A stretch of DNA of 64,000 nucleotides from Tethya wilhelma (taxonomy: Eukaryota > Porifera > Demospongiae > Tethyida > Tethyidae), in assembly GCA_964030475.1 (NCBI GenBank), contig CAXIPT010000001.1, positions 6,706,166 to 6,770,165 on the forward strand, read 5' to 3'. A program made the translations under genes and the position numbers. The notes below the pieces were generated by a model that saw only the letters and a list, made by a program, of their open reading frames with translations, was not told the origin of the DNA and searched no databases. Shown here piece after piece: positions 46,248 through 59,044 of this stretch (the first letter of the stretch is position 1; each line of letters opens with the position of its first letter).

Positions 46248-46579
46248 AATTAATACTGCCACTGGCCTGCATGCCATGGTGTCTCCTGGTAGAAACATAC
46301 TCATTGTATTGTTTTTGATAGACAGTAGACAACCATTGATTGAACAACAATTTGGGTACGACACCAGACACCTAAATTAAAGATGCGTGCGGCTGCCTCT
46401 GCGCGGCGCGCGGCCTAATTAGCTAATTACATTTTGGTCATGTGACCGCTATAGTTTCCTATTGGATTTAATCACGTGTACCTTCAGTACGGCGATCGGT
46501 GTGCGGCCAACCTCACTGTCTGAGTGCTTAGTCAGTCTTGTGACTCTTGTCTGGTTTTCTCATTCTAAGTGTTTCTCGC

Positions 46580-46655
46580 AGATGGCAGAAAGTGAAAGTG
46601 TTTGGTTGCAAACTTTATTGCAGTTGAATGTAAAGAAGGCTCGACTCGTAGAAAA
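46580..46655 (+). CDS. Possible 5' exon of an unidentified gene
   Basis: An ATG at 46580 opens a short frame (MAESESVWLQTLLQLNVKK) that ends at a GTATGC donor at about 46656. A GC-rich, CpG-containing stretch at 46380-46420 lies upstream, as in a promoter. Possible later acceptors at about 46727 and 46891 do not give a clear continuing frame. I recognise no family. The stretch from there to 47948 holds no gene I can support. Confidence 0.3.
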
Positions 46656-47948
46656 GGTATGCAGCATACGTGTGTTGGTTGCCGGTTGAATTTGCTTGAT
46701 TTACTTTTTTGTTCTTTGTCCCTCAGAAAATAATGGGAAAAAAATGAAAGGGGAACCTGGGAATACTAACTAATAGCAACAAATATAAGCTGCGAACATT
46801 CAACAAGGTATGCATGGCCATGCGTAAGTCTTAACGAGGGGTGACAAGTCATTTAGTTGCTGAATTTACTTTTCTGTCATTTGTCTTGTACTCAGAGAAA
46901 GAAATTCAGTGGAACCGTTTCACTCTGAAGAAGCGCCACTGTCAACTTTACCTTTTTCTGGCGTTCACAAGCTATTTGCGTGTGGCGTGCATGCATTCAG
47001 GATTGCTACCGAAGATCTCAGGTGTGGTTGGCCGTGAGCAAGACTGTATCAGGTATTTACAGTGAAGGACTCTAATTGTTCGCTTTTAATAGCCAACTAT
47101 AAGTGTTTGTAGTGCAACAATTCTTGAGGAGTAAAACTAAATTTTCGGAAATTTATTTCATGATCAACTGTCCAGTGGCTGTGCGGTTTCATTTTGCGAG
47201 TATTGCATGTTGCACGCAACATTTGCTCCTCAAAAATTGAACTGTATGTAGTCTGTTTGAGATATAAATTGGTGGTACAATACAAGTTTTTCAGTCCACT
47301 TATGTCAAGACTATGAACTCTCTGACTACGAGTGTGGTATTAATGGTATGGTGACAATGAAATGAACAGTTTACGTAAAGCAGGAAAGTGCAATTCTTGT
47401 GTTTTTTACGGACTACAATTATCTGCAAAAAAACCTTTATCCTCAAATTTTTCTTTAACATGGGCATCGTATAGCTCATCTGTGAAAGCTAAAATGCAAA
47501 AATCTTTTGACGAGATCTGTCCACAAAAGTGACATAATTTGCAAAACTGTCCTGCTCTACAGTATTTCAAGTTCTGTTCATTATTGGTTACTAGTGACAG
47601 CAGTTGATATAGGACACTTTTCTTTGCACATGCACACTGTATTAAGAAGAGTTTCCCATTAAGTGAACCCAGCACTTTAGTACAGTTTACGTAGATGTAT
47701 TACAGACACCATTCTGTGTAGTGCAAAGTCAGTATGTGGTGTATCCTGAAATTAATGATGTGCTACTTGGTATCATGTTGATTGAACATAAACATAGAAA
47801 ATAAGGTGTTTATGTCCTATCTTAGAAAGGTACAATGTTAATTGTGTAATGCTTGCTGCACCTGCACGCTGAGGATTAGAAAAAAACCAAAACAGTTATC
47901 CGATGCAAATCGGCGGTTTGGATTGCCTTCAATTCCATTCAATTGCAC

Positions 47949-48156
47949 TACCGTATACTGCTTAATTTTCGAGGTTACTTAATTTTCGCGGATTGCGCTA
48001 TTGCAGATTTTCGTTGAATAAGTTTCGCGGATTGATATCATTCGTGTGCGCACGCATATGAGCACGCAATTTTTCGTTGAACAATTTTCGCGGATAACGT
48101 TTGATCTGCGAAAACCGCGAAAGTTAAGTACCACGAAAATTAAGCGGTATACGGTA
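47949..48156. mobile_element. Palindromic MITE-like element with TTTTCGCG repeats
   Basis: Ends TACCGTATACTGCTTAATTTTCG and its inverted counterpart CGAAAATTAAGCGGTATACGGTA. Inside, TTTTCG-type blocks recur about every 18-24 bp in both arms, so the whole element can fold into a long hairpin. No ORF. Confidence 0.75.
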
Positions 48157-48260
48157 CATGTAACCTGTGCTGTGTCTAGCGTTAGCACTACAGACTCCGA
48201 AGGGTGCACACCACCACTGGTAGACTCTGTAGACTTTGAAAGGGGCACATTATACATCAA

Positions 48261-48405
48261 TGGAAATGTTGTGAATTACCTGGACTATACTTTACTAAGA
48301 TGAATTAGAATTACTCCTTGCTCTGGGTGTCTCTATCTTCTCCTCTGTTCTCCTTGCTCTGGAAATATTGCAAATTACCTGGACTACACTGTACTAAGAT
48401 GAATC
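48261..48405 (+). repeat. Repeated short coding-like block
   Basis: GGAAAT.TTG..AATTACCTGGACTA followed by ACTAAGATGAAT occurs at 48262-48305 and again at 48361-48404. The first copy ends an open frame that begins inside the MITE. I do not recognise a protein. From 48406 to 49566 I see no gene. Confidence 0.5.
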
Positions 48406-49566
48406 ACTTGCAGGCAGCAATGCAGAAGAGGTGATTGGTAGAATCCCATTTTTTTTTTCTTGATTAAAACTTTGTCACAGCCAAATTATTTCTGGGAAGT
48501 AAACCTTTTCTTCATGGTGTGAAGGATTGAAGGCACTTTGCCCTTTAGTTAAGAGACTAAATGTTATTTAGCATAAAATGAATCCTATTTAAAAAAAGTC
48601 TAGGAGGGAAAAAAGTATTAATGGCTCTGCTCAGCATGGTTTTCCCAGTATCACAAGATATCAGTGTACATATGCTAGATAGGCAGAACTTGTCCTTCAA
48701 CTTTGGTTTCCTGCAAAACACTTTAAAACCACTAACTTGCCAGGTGGGTCTGAAATACTGTGTAGCAGACTTGCCATACTAATCACTTACTGTGTCCAGA
48801 GTCAAATTTAATTATGTGGTTTGTTGCAAGCAAGCTGTGTGTGTTTCTTGTAGAAAAAGGTAAAATTTGGCACATTCAAATGAATTGGTTGGTAAAGCAT
48901 AAAGGACTTGAAACTAGGGCTGATACCAAGTGGTGCTGGTCACTTGATTTTCTCACAAGCATATTCTGTAAACCTTGCTACAGAATATATGGTGTGAAGG
49001 TTTGTTCATAATATCAGTATACCATCAAAATAACAATAATTATAAATGTCATGTTGTTACTTTTGTAGTGTAATGTTTGACAGTAATTGAGCACAATGGA
49101 CTGTCATTTCAGATTTCCAAGGTTGGGGAATTTTGACAAACAGAATTTCCCTGGGGTTTTGTGCGTTTTGATACCCTGGTGGCATCGAGGCACACCCACC
49201 CAACTAGGGTGTGAATCTAGGGGCCTCAATGATGTGTTCACTCCTAGATTCTTTATTGATGTCTAGCCTGCTGCACATGATGTTGTACTTTGTCCAAGTT
49301 AGCAGTAAACTAAGATTGGTGGCCTCATCACTAACAAACTTCATAACATATTTCATCACTCTGTTCAGCTGCTAAATCAAGTAGTTCATATAAAATTCAC
49401 CACCATACATGGAGGGGTTCCTTTGAGATGGAAGCTTCTCCATTTTGCACATGTGCTTTCTTTTCCTTAAAACACTGAATGGAAGGTGTGTTTACTTATT
49501 GTTGTAACTTACTAAAGGGTATGGCATGTCAAGGCAAGGTACATGTACTATGTATTTGGTGAAAAA

Positions 49567-49646
49567 ACACTGAACTACAAGGATATGCCATGAAATTAAT
49601 TCAAATACACTGAACTACAAGGATATGCCATGAAATTAATTCAAAT
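49567..49646. repeat. Perfect 40-bp tandem duplication
   Basis: Two identical adjacent 40-bp units, starting ACACTGAACTACAAGGATAT. It is a recent slip or duplication in non-coding sequence. Confidence 0.9.
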
Positions 49647-49808
49647 GATTAATTGAATACTCAACCATGCAATTAAATGTCTACATGGTCTTTTAACTTC
49701 CCAAGTGGCTTATTGCTTTCCCGTGTACTCGGGAAATCGGGGTTTGGTAATACAGTGGGGACCACTCCTTCACAATTGCCAGAAAGTTAAAACTGCGCTT
49801 TATAATAA

Positions 49809-50310
49809 TTAATGTGGGAATGATTTACCCACATGCAGCAGCCAGCAATAATATTGCAGCAGCATGATCAGCACCCAAATTTGCAGATTTAGTACATGAC
49901 AGCACATTATCTTTATTCCTGTTCTCTTTGTTGGATCGTGAAAAAGCTTTGCACTGTCCTTTAGCTGCTTTCTTTTCTGCTTTTTTTTCTCCTTGCTTCT
50001 GCTTTCTTTCTGAGACACATTTCTTCTGCCTTTTCTTGAGCCTTTTTCTTTTTTTCTTGCTTTTTACTCATTTTCAGCTTTCCGTCTCTTTTCTTCCTCT
50101 CTCTGCAGCTCTTTTCTTCTCGTTCTTCCTTTGTTGCTTGGATTGCTCTTTTTCCTTTTTCCTTTTCTTCTCTTGCATCAATGCAATAGCCTCAGCACTA
50201 GTCAGTATACCCGTGTACCATTGGATTCTTTCTTCAATTTCTTCTTTGTTGCTGTTGATGGTGCATGCAGTAGGATAGTTAATTAAAGAAGCCCAGTTAG
50301 ACTTGATAGT
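49809..50310 (-). pseudogene. Lys/Glu-rich ORF remnant, possibly a transposase tail
   Basis: Two overlapping minus-strand frames encode a strongly charged coiled stretch (EKKRKKEKEQSKQQRKNEKKR and similar) behind a WASLINYPTA and GILTSAEAIALMQEK segment, with frame breaks near 50020-50070. Charged tails of this kind occur at the end of CENP-B/pogo-like transposases in invertebrates, but no catalytic part is present. Low confidence in the family. Confidence 0.3.
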
Positions 50311-50356
50311 GGTTTCCTTTGACTTGGGGTGTGCTTGGCTTGGTCCACTGACTTCG

Positions 50357-50545
50357 AGGAGAAGTCTTGGTGGCAGCATTCAACAGAGGGAGAAGTCTTG
50401 GCGGCAACATTCAACAGAGGAGAAGTCTTGGTGGCAGCATTCAACAGAGGAGAAGTCTTGGTGGCAGCATTCAACAGAGGAGAAGTCTTGGCGGCAACAT
50501 TCAACAGAGGAGAAGTCTTGGTAGCAGCACTCAACAGAGAAGTCT
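50357..50545. repeat. 30-bp minisatellite, about six units
   Basis: A unit of the form GAAGTCTTGG(T/C)GGCA(G/A)C plus ATTCAACAGAG repeats every 30 bp with alternating GG(T)GGCAG and GG(C)GGCAA versions. Because 30 is a multiple of three and the unit lacks stops, most frames on both strands are open through it. The minus frame gives a ten-residue repeat (LLNAATKTSP) in a 124-codon ORF at 50283-50657, which may be chance. Confidence 0.9.
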
Positions 50546-50659
50546 CTATACCAGTTGACAGAAGTCTTAATGATTTGAGTATGGTTTCAACAATAAAGTT
50601 ATAATTATAAACGAGTCTCAAACTCGGAAGGAGTGGTATGAGCTGTCGCTCGATCATGA

Positions 50660-53250
50660 CTCACCTATAGCTTCTTCATGCATGGATGTCAAAAAAAATT
50701 CCGTAACTTGCCCAGTTTGAAAATATACACAAGACTAAAATTAATTATAATACAGAACATTCTTGCGTGTACTATATCCAAAACTTTATAAACAAAACTA
50801 TGTAAATATTATAGAGCAACAAAATTAAATGCAATTCAACACAATGAAGAAATGAATGAAGAAACCCAAAAGTCAACGATGAGATTGAGACTTCACTCTC
50901 CGAGACACCGTACTAGTGTTTGATGAATCCTTGTGATTGACTTCAGTATGGCCATCCTTCTTCACTTCTCTGCAGACCTTGTTGAGCTCTCTAGCAGTTA
51001 CTGAGTGACTGACTGAATGACTAAATATCTTCATATTTTCAATGAGAGCTGTCGACTTTGGATGATTGACTGAATCACTAACTCACCACAAACTCTACTT
51101 GTCTTTACATCATTCTTGTTAATTAGTACAACTGTGGCCTCATCACTCTTTGCTTTCTCCAATGAAGGATTCCTAAGTAAATGAGTCTCAAGCAGACAAA
51201 CTTTCTGTCAAAAATAGGCCATACTGGGTTTCTTTTATTGGGTACAAACTCATTGGAACACCGTGCACGTTTAGACCCTTTCCTTCCTCAATTTTTGGTA
51301 TGTCATATATATTCACATTTTTTTCTCCTTGGATTCTTTGCCATCTTGAGAACTCTTATATAGCTACTTTAGGAGCAACCAATGACTCCTTGTCAATTTC
51401 TCCATGAGGCAAAAGGCACTAATGCTCACTTAATGCAAAAAAATCACACGACAAACCGCATACTTCACGTGATCACTTCCGCTAAGCTAGCTAGAATATT
51501 AATCAATCTGATTGCTTATTGTGCAGCTGCAAAAATAAAACAATAGAATTTCTTTGAGCAGACTAAAAAAACTTGAGAAATTTTACATAACACAATACAT
51601 TTCAGAGATCTAATGCAAGAATAATACTTTAGAGCACTAGATTTATTACACAATACCACCATTAAAAATAGTGTGAAAATAATCATCATAGGCAGAAGTT
51701 TGGTCTTCACATATTCTCATTGAATATAGTGGAGTCATTGTCTTCAATGAAACCACCATCAACCGTGTCCTTAGAGATGTCCTTTAGTTGTAATAGTCAG
51801 TAGTTGGTGGCTCTTCTCTGTAGTGGTTGGCTCCTTGGAGCAGATAACGGCAAGTCATTGTTCTACACTGTCTCTACATGTTGTTTACGTTTAACTTTGC
51901 TTTTATCATCTGAATCATTTGCTTTGCTTGCTAGAGGATAATTTGGACACGATGACAGGCCTGACCTTCCTTATGACACGCATGTTCTGAGTATATCAGC
52001 TACCTTGTTTGAGGATGTTGCTTCTACTAGCCACCCTTGCTAAGTCACAATATGGTAACAAATTTAGGCAAGTCTATTTTAGGTGTTGGTGGTCAGTGCT
52101 CTCAGAGCTACTTGTGTTTGACCACAAATGTTTAATGAAGCATAATTTTTGGAAAAGAAGTCTATCCTGGACCTCTGTCAGCTCATAATTGTTGAAAAGG
52201 AAAATTAAAAACAAGTGTTGAATGGTATACTGTATAGCGAGACAGTTATAAAAAATTCCACCCCATTGAGGAAGAGTCTTAGAGACTATTACTTATTGAA
52301 CCATTAGTCTAAGTAAGAGAACACTGCTAGTGTTGTGGTGGGCCTATCTCATTGACAGCACAAGGTGCAGGAGTGCAGTGGCACATTGCATTTTAGGGCA
52401 GAGCTCATCCTTTGGCTGCCACTGGCATGCCCCCCACCCCCAAATTTAAGAACCTGTATTTAGCACTGTATATTTCTCCTGTTTCTCAAGTCTATAGTTT
52501 TAGTTTTTGACCTGAGTCATCTCACCACTCCATGCTCCTGAGTGCACTAAAACCTGGCGTCTCTGACCAGACCTCCTTTTCCCTTATCGATTGAGACTTG
52601 TATAGTTTCACATTGTTCCTCTGCAACCATGCATTACCTTATTTTTCTGAAAGATCTTGTTTTTATCCTTAGATAAATGCACTTGCTAACTGCTCTGTAT
52701 TATTACGATGTGATTGTTTATGTCCGTATAGTTAAGATAATGAAGTAGTAGAATCCATTTCTCTACTTATTAATTCCTGTTGTGCCAGGCTTTGGTGCAG
52801 TACTTGGTTAACTTTATTGCTTTATAGTGGTATCTAAACTTCAATCAGTCTCGAACAATATGGTTGTTAACTAACAACTATACCACTGTTGTAACTTCCT
52901 GCTTTGTTGTTCACTACATACTCATGGACACTTCTTCAAACTGTCAATCTCTACTTGTCAAGCTTAGTCTTTATTGTCCAAACACTTCTATTATCCCTTT
53001 TGACTTCAGCAGTATTTTACTTTAAACCGTTATGACTCCAGAGCACTTGTGATGCAATGTGAAATAAAGTAGAATGAAAAGAACCACCCACTAAGGATTT
53101 GCTTTAAGCTATATAATATAATATATGAATTACTTCACAACTAACTAGCTTGAAAGTGCAACCTGGGTCTCCATTAACAAAAATACCCACTTGTCTTCAG
53201 CTTTCACCTGATAATACATGTGATGTTCTAGACCGGAGACACTAATTTTA
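50660..53250. other. Gene-poor stretch
   Basis: AT-rich sequence without a convincing gene, RNA or TIR element. The only structure seen is one member of a dispersed repeat pair at 51819-51945 (partner at 54343-54470). Stops are frequent in all frames. Confidence 0.5.
51819..51945 (+). repeat. Dispersed repeat, copy 1 (partner 54343-54470)
   Basis: Both copies share TAGTGGTTGGCTCCTT.GAGCAGATA, CTCTACATGTTGTTTA.GTTT and GTTTGCTTTGCTTG in the same order and orientation, roughly 80% alike by eye. The nature is unknown; no ORF is shared. Confidence 0.65.
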
Positions 53251-53465
53251 ATTACTGGAAACATTCTCCTCTAAGAAAGAAAATAGATAAAAGTAGGCAA
53301 AACATAGAGCTGAAACTTGTTAACCCTGCTTTCATGCTCATTATTTGACTTACCTCAGTTACCTCCAGATATTGACACATGTATGTGTACACTGAACATA
53401 ATAAAACATAACATAAAAAGCAGAGAACAAAAACATTTGTAATGCAAAATGTACTTATGCTCACT

Positions 53466-53479
53466 CTGCGCATGCGCAG
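53466..53479. promoter_or_regulatory. NRF1-type palindrome
   Basis: CTGCGCATGCGCAG is a perfect 14-bp palindrome of NRF1 type. The nearest open frames on either side (53252-53776) overlap each other on opposite strands and are not recognisable, so the gene served, if any, is unknown. A similar CGCATGCGCA lies at 61123-61132, upstream of the 61057 ORF. Confidence 0.35.
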
Positions 53480-54342
53480 TAAACAAATACAATTAATCAC
53501 ATGACAAGCCGAGCATTTCACATGATCACTTCCACTGTACCCTGCACTTGTGCACCACCTCTTCACACGCTGGCCTCCACATACACATCGTATCCTGACC
53601 TGGTCCTTCCAATGCACCCATTCCATCCCCATCATGGCCAGTACATCCAGCCAACGGTGTTCTCCCCAGAGGCTCTCACTCCCTGCCACACTGCTCGAGA
53701 TAACCCTCTCCTGGGGAACAGCTTCCAGTCTGCTCAGTCTCCCTGTCTCTTCCACTCTCCCACAGTCACTGAGTAGTCAAACGAATTTAATATCTCTGAA
53801 CGTACAACTTTCTGAACACTGACTAAGTCTATAGCATCCAACTTGCATCCTCTCCTAAATGCTTTGAGATTCAAACATGTGGTGCATGCACTGTGTGCAG
53901 TGGTTTGTACTGTCATCATAAATTTTATGGTATTAGTGGGATAACGAGTTTGTTATTAACAGGCTGCATTGCCCAGCCTCTCTCAGGCACGCTGTACAGA
54001 TGCTTGCATCTACCTAGTTTACACGATCTTGATGTATCCTTCTTTCAAACTCTACTGGGTACTAATGGTTGACAACTCAAACTATAGCTGTTCTGCAGCA
54101 ATTTCCTGCCTAAGTTGAGGGAGTGTCTCTTGGATTAACTAATACTACTGATCTTGCAGTAAGGTAACTCTCCCAATTATGGAGACAAGAAAAAAGAACA
54201 CCTCTTTGCCTTCTAGCAACCCCTGTGTCTTGTGTCCTTGGATTAGATAAGCTAGTGTGCATGGTGGTAATACAAGGCAAAAAAATGTGAACATAGGGAA
54301 TGAAGGTTGTATGGGATTCCACACTCACGGGTATCAGTCAGT

Positions 54343-54470
54343 GTCAGTAGTGGTTGGCTCCTTTGAGCAGATATGGCAAAGTCTTTATTCTACATGCCTC
54401 TACATGTTGTTTATGTTTGACTTTGCTTCACCACCAGGATCGTTTGCTTTGCTTGTTCAAGGATTTAATT
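54343..54470 (+). repeat. Dispersed repeat, copy 2 (partner 51819-51945)
   Basis: See the partner entry. The surrounding sequence from 53780 to 55490 shows no supported gene. Confidence 0.65.
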
Positions 54471-55495
54471 TGAGTACATAGCGTTTTTTCATGGTATGAA
54501 ATTATTTCTGTTGTGTTGTTAATATTGGAAGCAACGTTGCAAATCATGATGATTTATGGGTATAGTTACTGTATGTAGTACAATAAAAAGCCATGAGAAT
54601 GACCTTTGCCTTTGGCATAATGTTAAAGGTCTTATTGTTACCGCCAGCCTTCCGGCAGAGTGCACAAAACCTGGCGAACAAAAACGTCCAAAGCTAGAGT
54701 GAAATCAAGCAGAATCAAAACCAAAACCATCAACACTGTCCTGTCTCCTGGATCCACCACTTGAAACTTGCTCTTCTTAAATCAGACTTTCTTCTGCACT
54801 ATTACAAAACAAATACCCCACCACTGTGGAAATGAAATGCACTAGCCTCCTCCCCAGGCTAGTATGACAGTTTGGACTCAAGACATTCAGTAACATACAC
54901 GAGCACCTTCTGATAGTGTGGGGAAGGTTACAAGTCAATGAATGTTACTCTGTTGTTGAGATTCCCATTGTACCAACTGGTCTAATTGCTGGGACTTGTA
55001 CCACAGGTCTGCAGTTTGGAAGGGCTGTAGATTGTTCATACTTGTACTAGATGTACAACTGGCAAAATTATATTTTTTGTATGTTGTTTTCTCACTGGTC
55101 CATTACTAGTCATTTTATCAATACCAAACCTCCATGTTGAGGAATACCTTCCTACCTGTTTGGACATTATTAGAAACTAGTAAGTTTGTACTTAGCATAA
55201 AGATTTCTTCACGTTTGATCCCACTCACTTTCAAATCACACTAAAGATCTTCTCTACCTTTGAGCACGTGTGCAGTAATTTAACTTCTATATAACACGCA
55301 ATAACAAAGAGGATATGCCAAATGAGATACTATGAACTAGACTATAGTAGCACGGAATATTGTCTTGTTTACCATTTTAGCATCAATATACTGAGTGAGT
55401 TTTTATGGCTATATTGGTCTACCTGCATAATGAAGTAATATTGTATAACCGTAAGTAATATATTATGTAATATATAAAGAAATAATTTATAACCG

Positions 55496-55870
55496 CAGAT
55501 GCTAGTCCTATCCCTACTTTTAAACTCACGTCAAGTTCTTCAACACTTTCGTCTCCATTCTGCAAAACCAAAGTTCTTTTCGTTATTAAAGAAATTGGAT
55601 TATAAAACCATACTACACATTTCTTCAAAATGCACTTTCTCAACTTGTAATTGAAAGCAAAATATTGTTTCTTGAAGACTGGCAACCAGTGAAATCAGAT
55701 GCTGGTCCTAGCCCTACTATAACACTAAAATTTAGACTCTCCTCTGGATCCTCTTTAAGTGGTGGATTGGTGAGTGGTGGTTGAGGCTGTTCAGTCAGCT
55801 GTATTTATATAACCAAAGTTGAAGACAGATGCTATTCCTAGCCCTACATTGAAGTTTAAACTCACCTCTG
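55496..55870 (-). repeat. Three degenerate copies of a short coding-like block
   Basis: A block of about 35 bp (on the minus strand GAGTTTAAA..., then AGGGCTAGGA.TAGCATCTG) occurs near 55497, 55697 and 55827. Each encodes a similar peptide on the minus strand (VSLKVGIGLAS, SLNFSVIVGLGPAS, VSLNFNVGLGIAS). They may be decayed repeat exons of one gene; I do not recognise it. Confidence 0.5.
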
Positions 55871-56785
55871 TGGTGAGTACTTATCCTCTTCATTATCATT
55901 ACAGTTTGAGTAAAAAAAAAAAAGTTTGAATATCTAAGCTTGACAGAAAGAGGCTCAGTCACAGACCATTGATGCTTCTCCTTTATTCTCAAGGAATGGT
56001 ACAGACACCGATTTGGCCTCTTTTGATACTCGATATTTTTTTGAACAAATAATATCTACACAAATATTTTGTCATACATGGTAAAATAATAGTTCTTAAT
56101 GAAGAATTTTTGTCAATTAGGCAAAAAAATTATGTACTGACATTATTACCTGGACGAAATTGTCAAATCATTGGTTAAGGTAGATTCGTTCTGGAAGGGG
56201 AAGACAGAAGCAAAACGTGAGGGCAATACCAGGTCTCATCAGAGGACTGAAGTTTCTAATACTCAACATTATGCATAGAAACACAATTTGTATGGTACCA
56301 TACATTGCATACATCACACACACCACGATAATATTATATCCTTTTATTCAATTTGACTATAGTTTGTTGCACACAGGTATCCGCCTTGGTGGCCCTGAGT
56401 TGAGTTGGATATCACCGGCAATGGGTAGTAAGAGTGGCAGAAATTTACATGGCACTCTGACTCACAGGCAAGAGTGACCCTTCCAAAATGCACTGAGCCA
56501 TCCAATGGCTAGGTTAATATAGGAGACTCGGAAAGAAATTGTTCGTAGAGATAACAGACTGCTTACACTTTTTGAGCTGTGACTTATATATTAGCCTAAA
56601 ACTTTTGCATAACTGTAAAATTTTGTTTACTACTGTTTTTCCTCACCTTGGTACTGCAGAATTACTTCGACTCCTACCCTGACTCTGGCTCTGTAGACAC
56701 ACCAATGCAATTTTATCAATCTAAGCAGCTGCACTGGTACATTGTATTAAATTTAACTAAAGCTCCTATTGAGTATATTTTTTCT
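55871..56785. other. Gene-poor stretch
   Basis: No gene, RNA or clear repeat seen; short ORFs only. Confidence 0.5.
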
Positions 56786-56789
56786 TGCC

Positions 56790-58320
56790 TAAGGTCAACA
56801 ATCTTTGCCCGTCTCCCTCATGAATAATGTCGTTAGGTAGAACAGCCCTTAACTTAGAACTTCACATGCATATGAGTGGATGCCATCCATGCATAGATTG
56901 TCTTGTTCACACTCAGGGACAATGGTCACTGTTATTCTTTGGGAGTTGCAGTCTACACGAACGCATCGTAATTGTGGGTGTGTCAATTTTTGCTGCCCTT
57001 CACGTCACGTAAATCTTTGCGCTGAGTTTATTACGTCACGTAGTACTAAACGCACGCATGCTAAATTATTCATAATTACATCATTGCAAACTACATTGAC
57101 TGATGACGTCAAAAGGAAGGCACATGGAAGATAATAGGACCTTTTCAGGATTTTGCAACGGTATATCTCCTCCGTAGTTTTACCTGCATGCTTCTCACTT
57201 GGAATACTTGTGGTTCTGGATGGAATGTGCATGCACAGCAAGTCTTGTGAGCTAGAAAGACTTTGCACATGGTTGCCCAAAAATTCTAAGTTACTGCATC
57301 AAGAAAGTTCACTGAATATCACTCAGATAAAATTTGCGTATCTCCAGATAAGACTAGAGTATGGGCACAGAATAAGTTCTACTAAAAATAGTGTTTTACA
57401 AGCAGCGTGGTGCTTGTCTGATGTCAATAGCTCGAGGTAAGCATGTTCAGTAGATCAGTAAAGTATATACCACATTTCTAGGGGTTTTTGACTAGTAATT
57501 TTAGCTATACAGTTTTAGTTACTGAAATACTACTACAGTATGTTATACTGCTAGATGTAAGTTACAAACTGGTAGAGTATGGATGCCCTCAGTAGTTTTG
57601 CACCATGCTGCCCAAAAAATCAAAGTCATCTGGTCCATTTTATCGCTACACGGTAGAAATTCAACTTTAAGACAATTTAGACACTGCATTCGTGTTAAAA
57701 ATTTCTTTATTATAACAAATATGGCTCTAAGAACTTAAGCTACTTCTTTTCTGGCTGTTTCTCCTGTGTTGTGTTTACTTCCATGTGCTTGGCCACCTGG
57801 TGATTTTGTTTAACTTCCGGGTGGAAATTAATTAAGGATCCGTTCGTGTAGACTGTTGAAGGAATATTTTTGCACCACTGATATGCTATGTGGAGCCAAG
57901 TAGACTGAACACTTTTTGTGTGGCTTATGAGTATTTACATGATCCTTATTCTACTGTGTCTCTGTGCGTGAATAAAGATTAAAAATTCCCACATCAGCAA
58001 ACAAGCAGAACAAAGCCTTCAATCCAAGAAAAGGTTGGATCATGTCTTGGGACTGCACTGATAGGAGGCCCACCATTCAGATGAGGGATGAGGTACAAGA
58101 TTCTTTCTGAAAAAAAGTAGCGGAGTTAGGAGAGATCTGACTAGACATTCAAAGAAGTACACAATTAGTAGTTGGTGAACGTATTGAGACAGTTGAGAGA
58201 AATCAAACTTGGATACGATCCTTTGAGAAATGTCATAGACTAATCCCTTGCATTTGAATCAGGTACAATTTTTTTCTCCAATAAATTTCAATAATGGGTA
58301 GATAGTCTGTTGTGATCAGT
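56790..58320 (+). pseudogene. Split copy of the unidentified exon at 61899-62018
   Basis: The left half (56790-56885) matches 61848-61950 and the right half (58196-58320) matches 61951-62070, including the GTACAATTTT donor region. About 1.3 kb of unrelated sequence lies between the halves. The exon copy was probably split by an insertion, though no inverted ends are obvious at the junctions. Confidence 0.55.
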
Positions 58321-58659
58321 AAGGCATGCATCCAGGAAGAGTAGCAAGGTGATCACATTTACTCCCCAAATATTGATGTCGTGTGGAAACTCCACCAAAT
58401 CTTCACCCTTGTGAATACCAACTATACACACCAGCCAATTGCTGCAAACACGATTAGAGGAATCACTAGTTTTCGAGCAATTCCAGCAAAGATTGATGAT
58501 GCACTACGAGGCCTGTGTCCGTCTGTTGATTCATTGTAAAGTTGGTGCTGGCAAGCAGTGAGAAACAATCAGAGCTAGCTGAAAGCTTTTATCAGCTCCC
58601 CTCTCCACTCCAGTCAGCTTCTACTGGTACAGTGTTTATCCTCGCACTCGTCCATATCC

Positions 58660-58980
58660 AAGCAGTTCTGAGAGGCAGTTTTTACCATCTTGAACAAAGC
58701 AGTTCCCTTGGCTGCATTACAGCAGGTCTTCTGCGGTGCATGTGCTTTGTTTGCCCTTAATTCTGTTGGTGGTCAGGATCCTGGCCCACTTGTGACCCTT
58801 CCTTTCAAGACATGGATGAAGATATCTTCCAAAGCATCTGCACATTCCATCACAGAGTATCACCAGAATGCCATGTCCGTTATGACAAATTTTGTAGCCC
58901 AGTATGAAGATCCATCTTTGAGTATTGCCACAATGATCGATTCTCAAGTACAGAGGACAATGGAAAACAACGTCAAAGTT
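58660..58980 (+). pseudogene. hAT-type transposase fragment (ZMYM1/TTF-like N-terminal region)
   Basis: An open frame encodes AALQQVFCGACALFAL, then PFKTWMKISSKASAH, EYHQNAMSVM and ATMIDSQVQRTMENN. This order matches the region after the TTF zinc finger of hAT/DUF4371 proteins, where the substrate-binding cysteines, the W..K..H and YH..A motifs and a D....Q..EN motif recur (from memory). The catalytic RNase H part is absent; the palindromic element at 59045 follows at once. A relic. Confidence 0.65.
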
Positions 58981-59044
58981 ATTATCTGGTGTATTTGTTG
59001 GATTCAATATAACATTCTGTCTGTTGATCAAGTTTCATAATGGA

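Noticed and set aside
50303..50604. Three plus-strand ORFs in the minisatellite, also checked as a possible CRISPR array
   Set aside because: Units are contiguous 30-bp repeats without spacers, so not CRISPR; openness in all frames is a consequence of the unit length.
53252..53755. 167-codon minus-strand ORF and overlapping plus-strand ORFs at 53501-53822
   Set aside because: Open on both strands at once, no family recognised, no splice context that favours either strand.
57005..57440. Overlapping 84- to 95-codon ORFs on both strands
   Set aside because: No recognisable motif, no supporting splice sites, conflicting strands.
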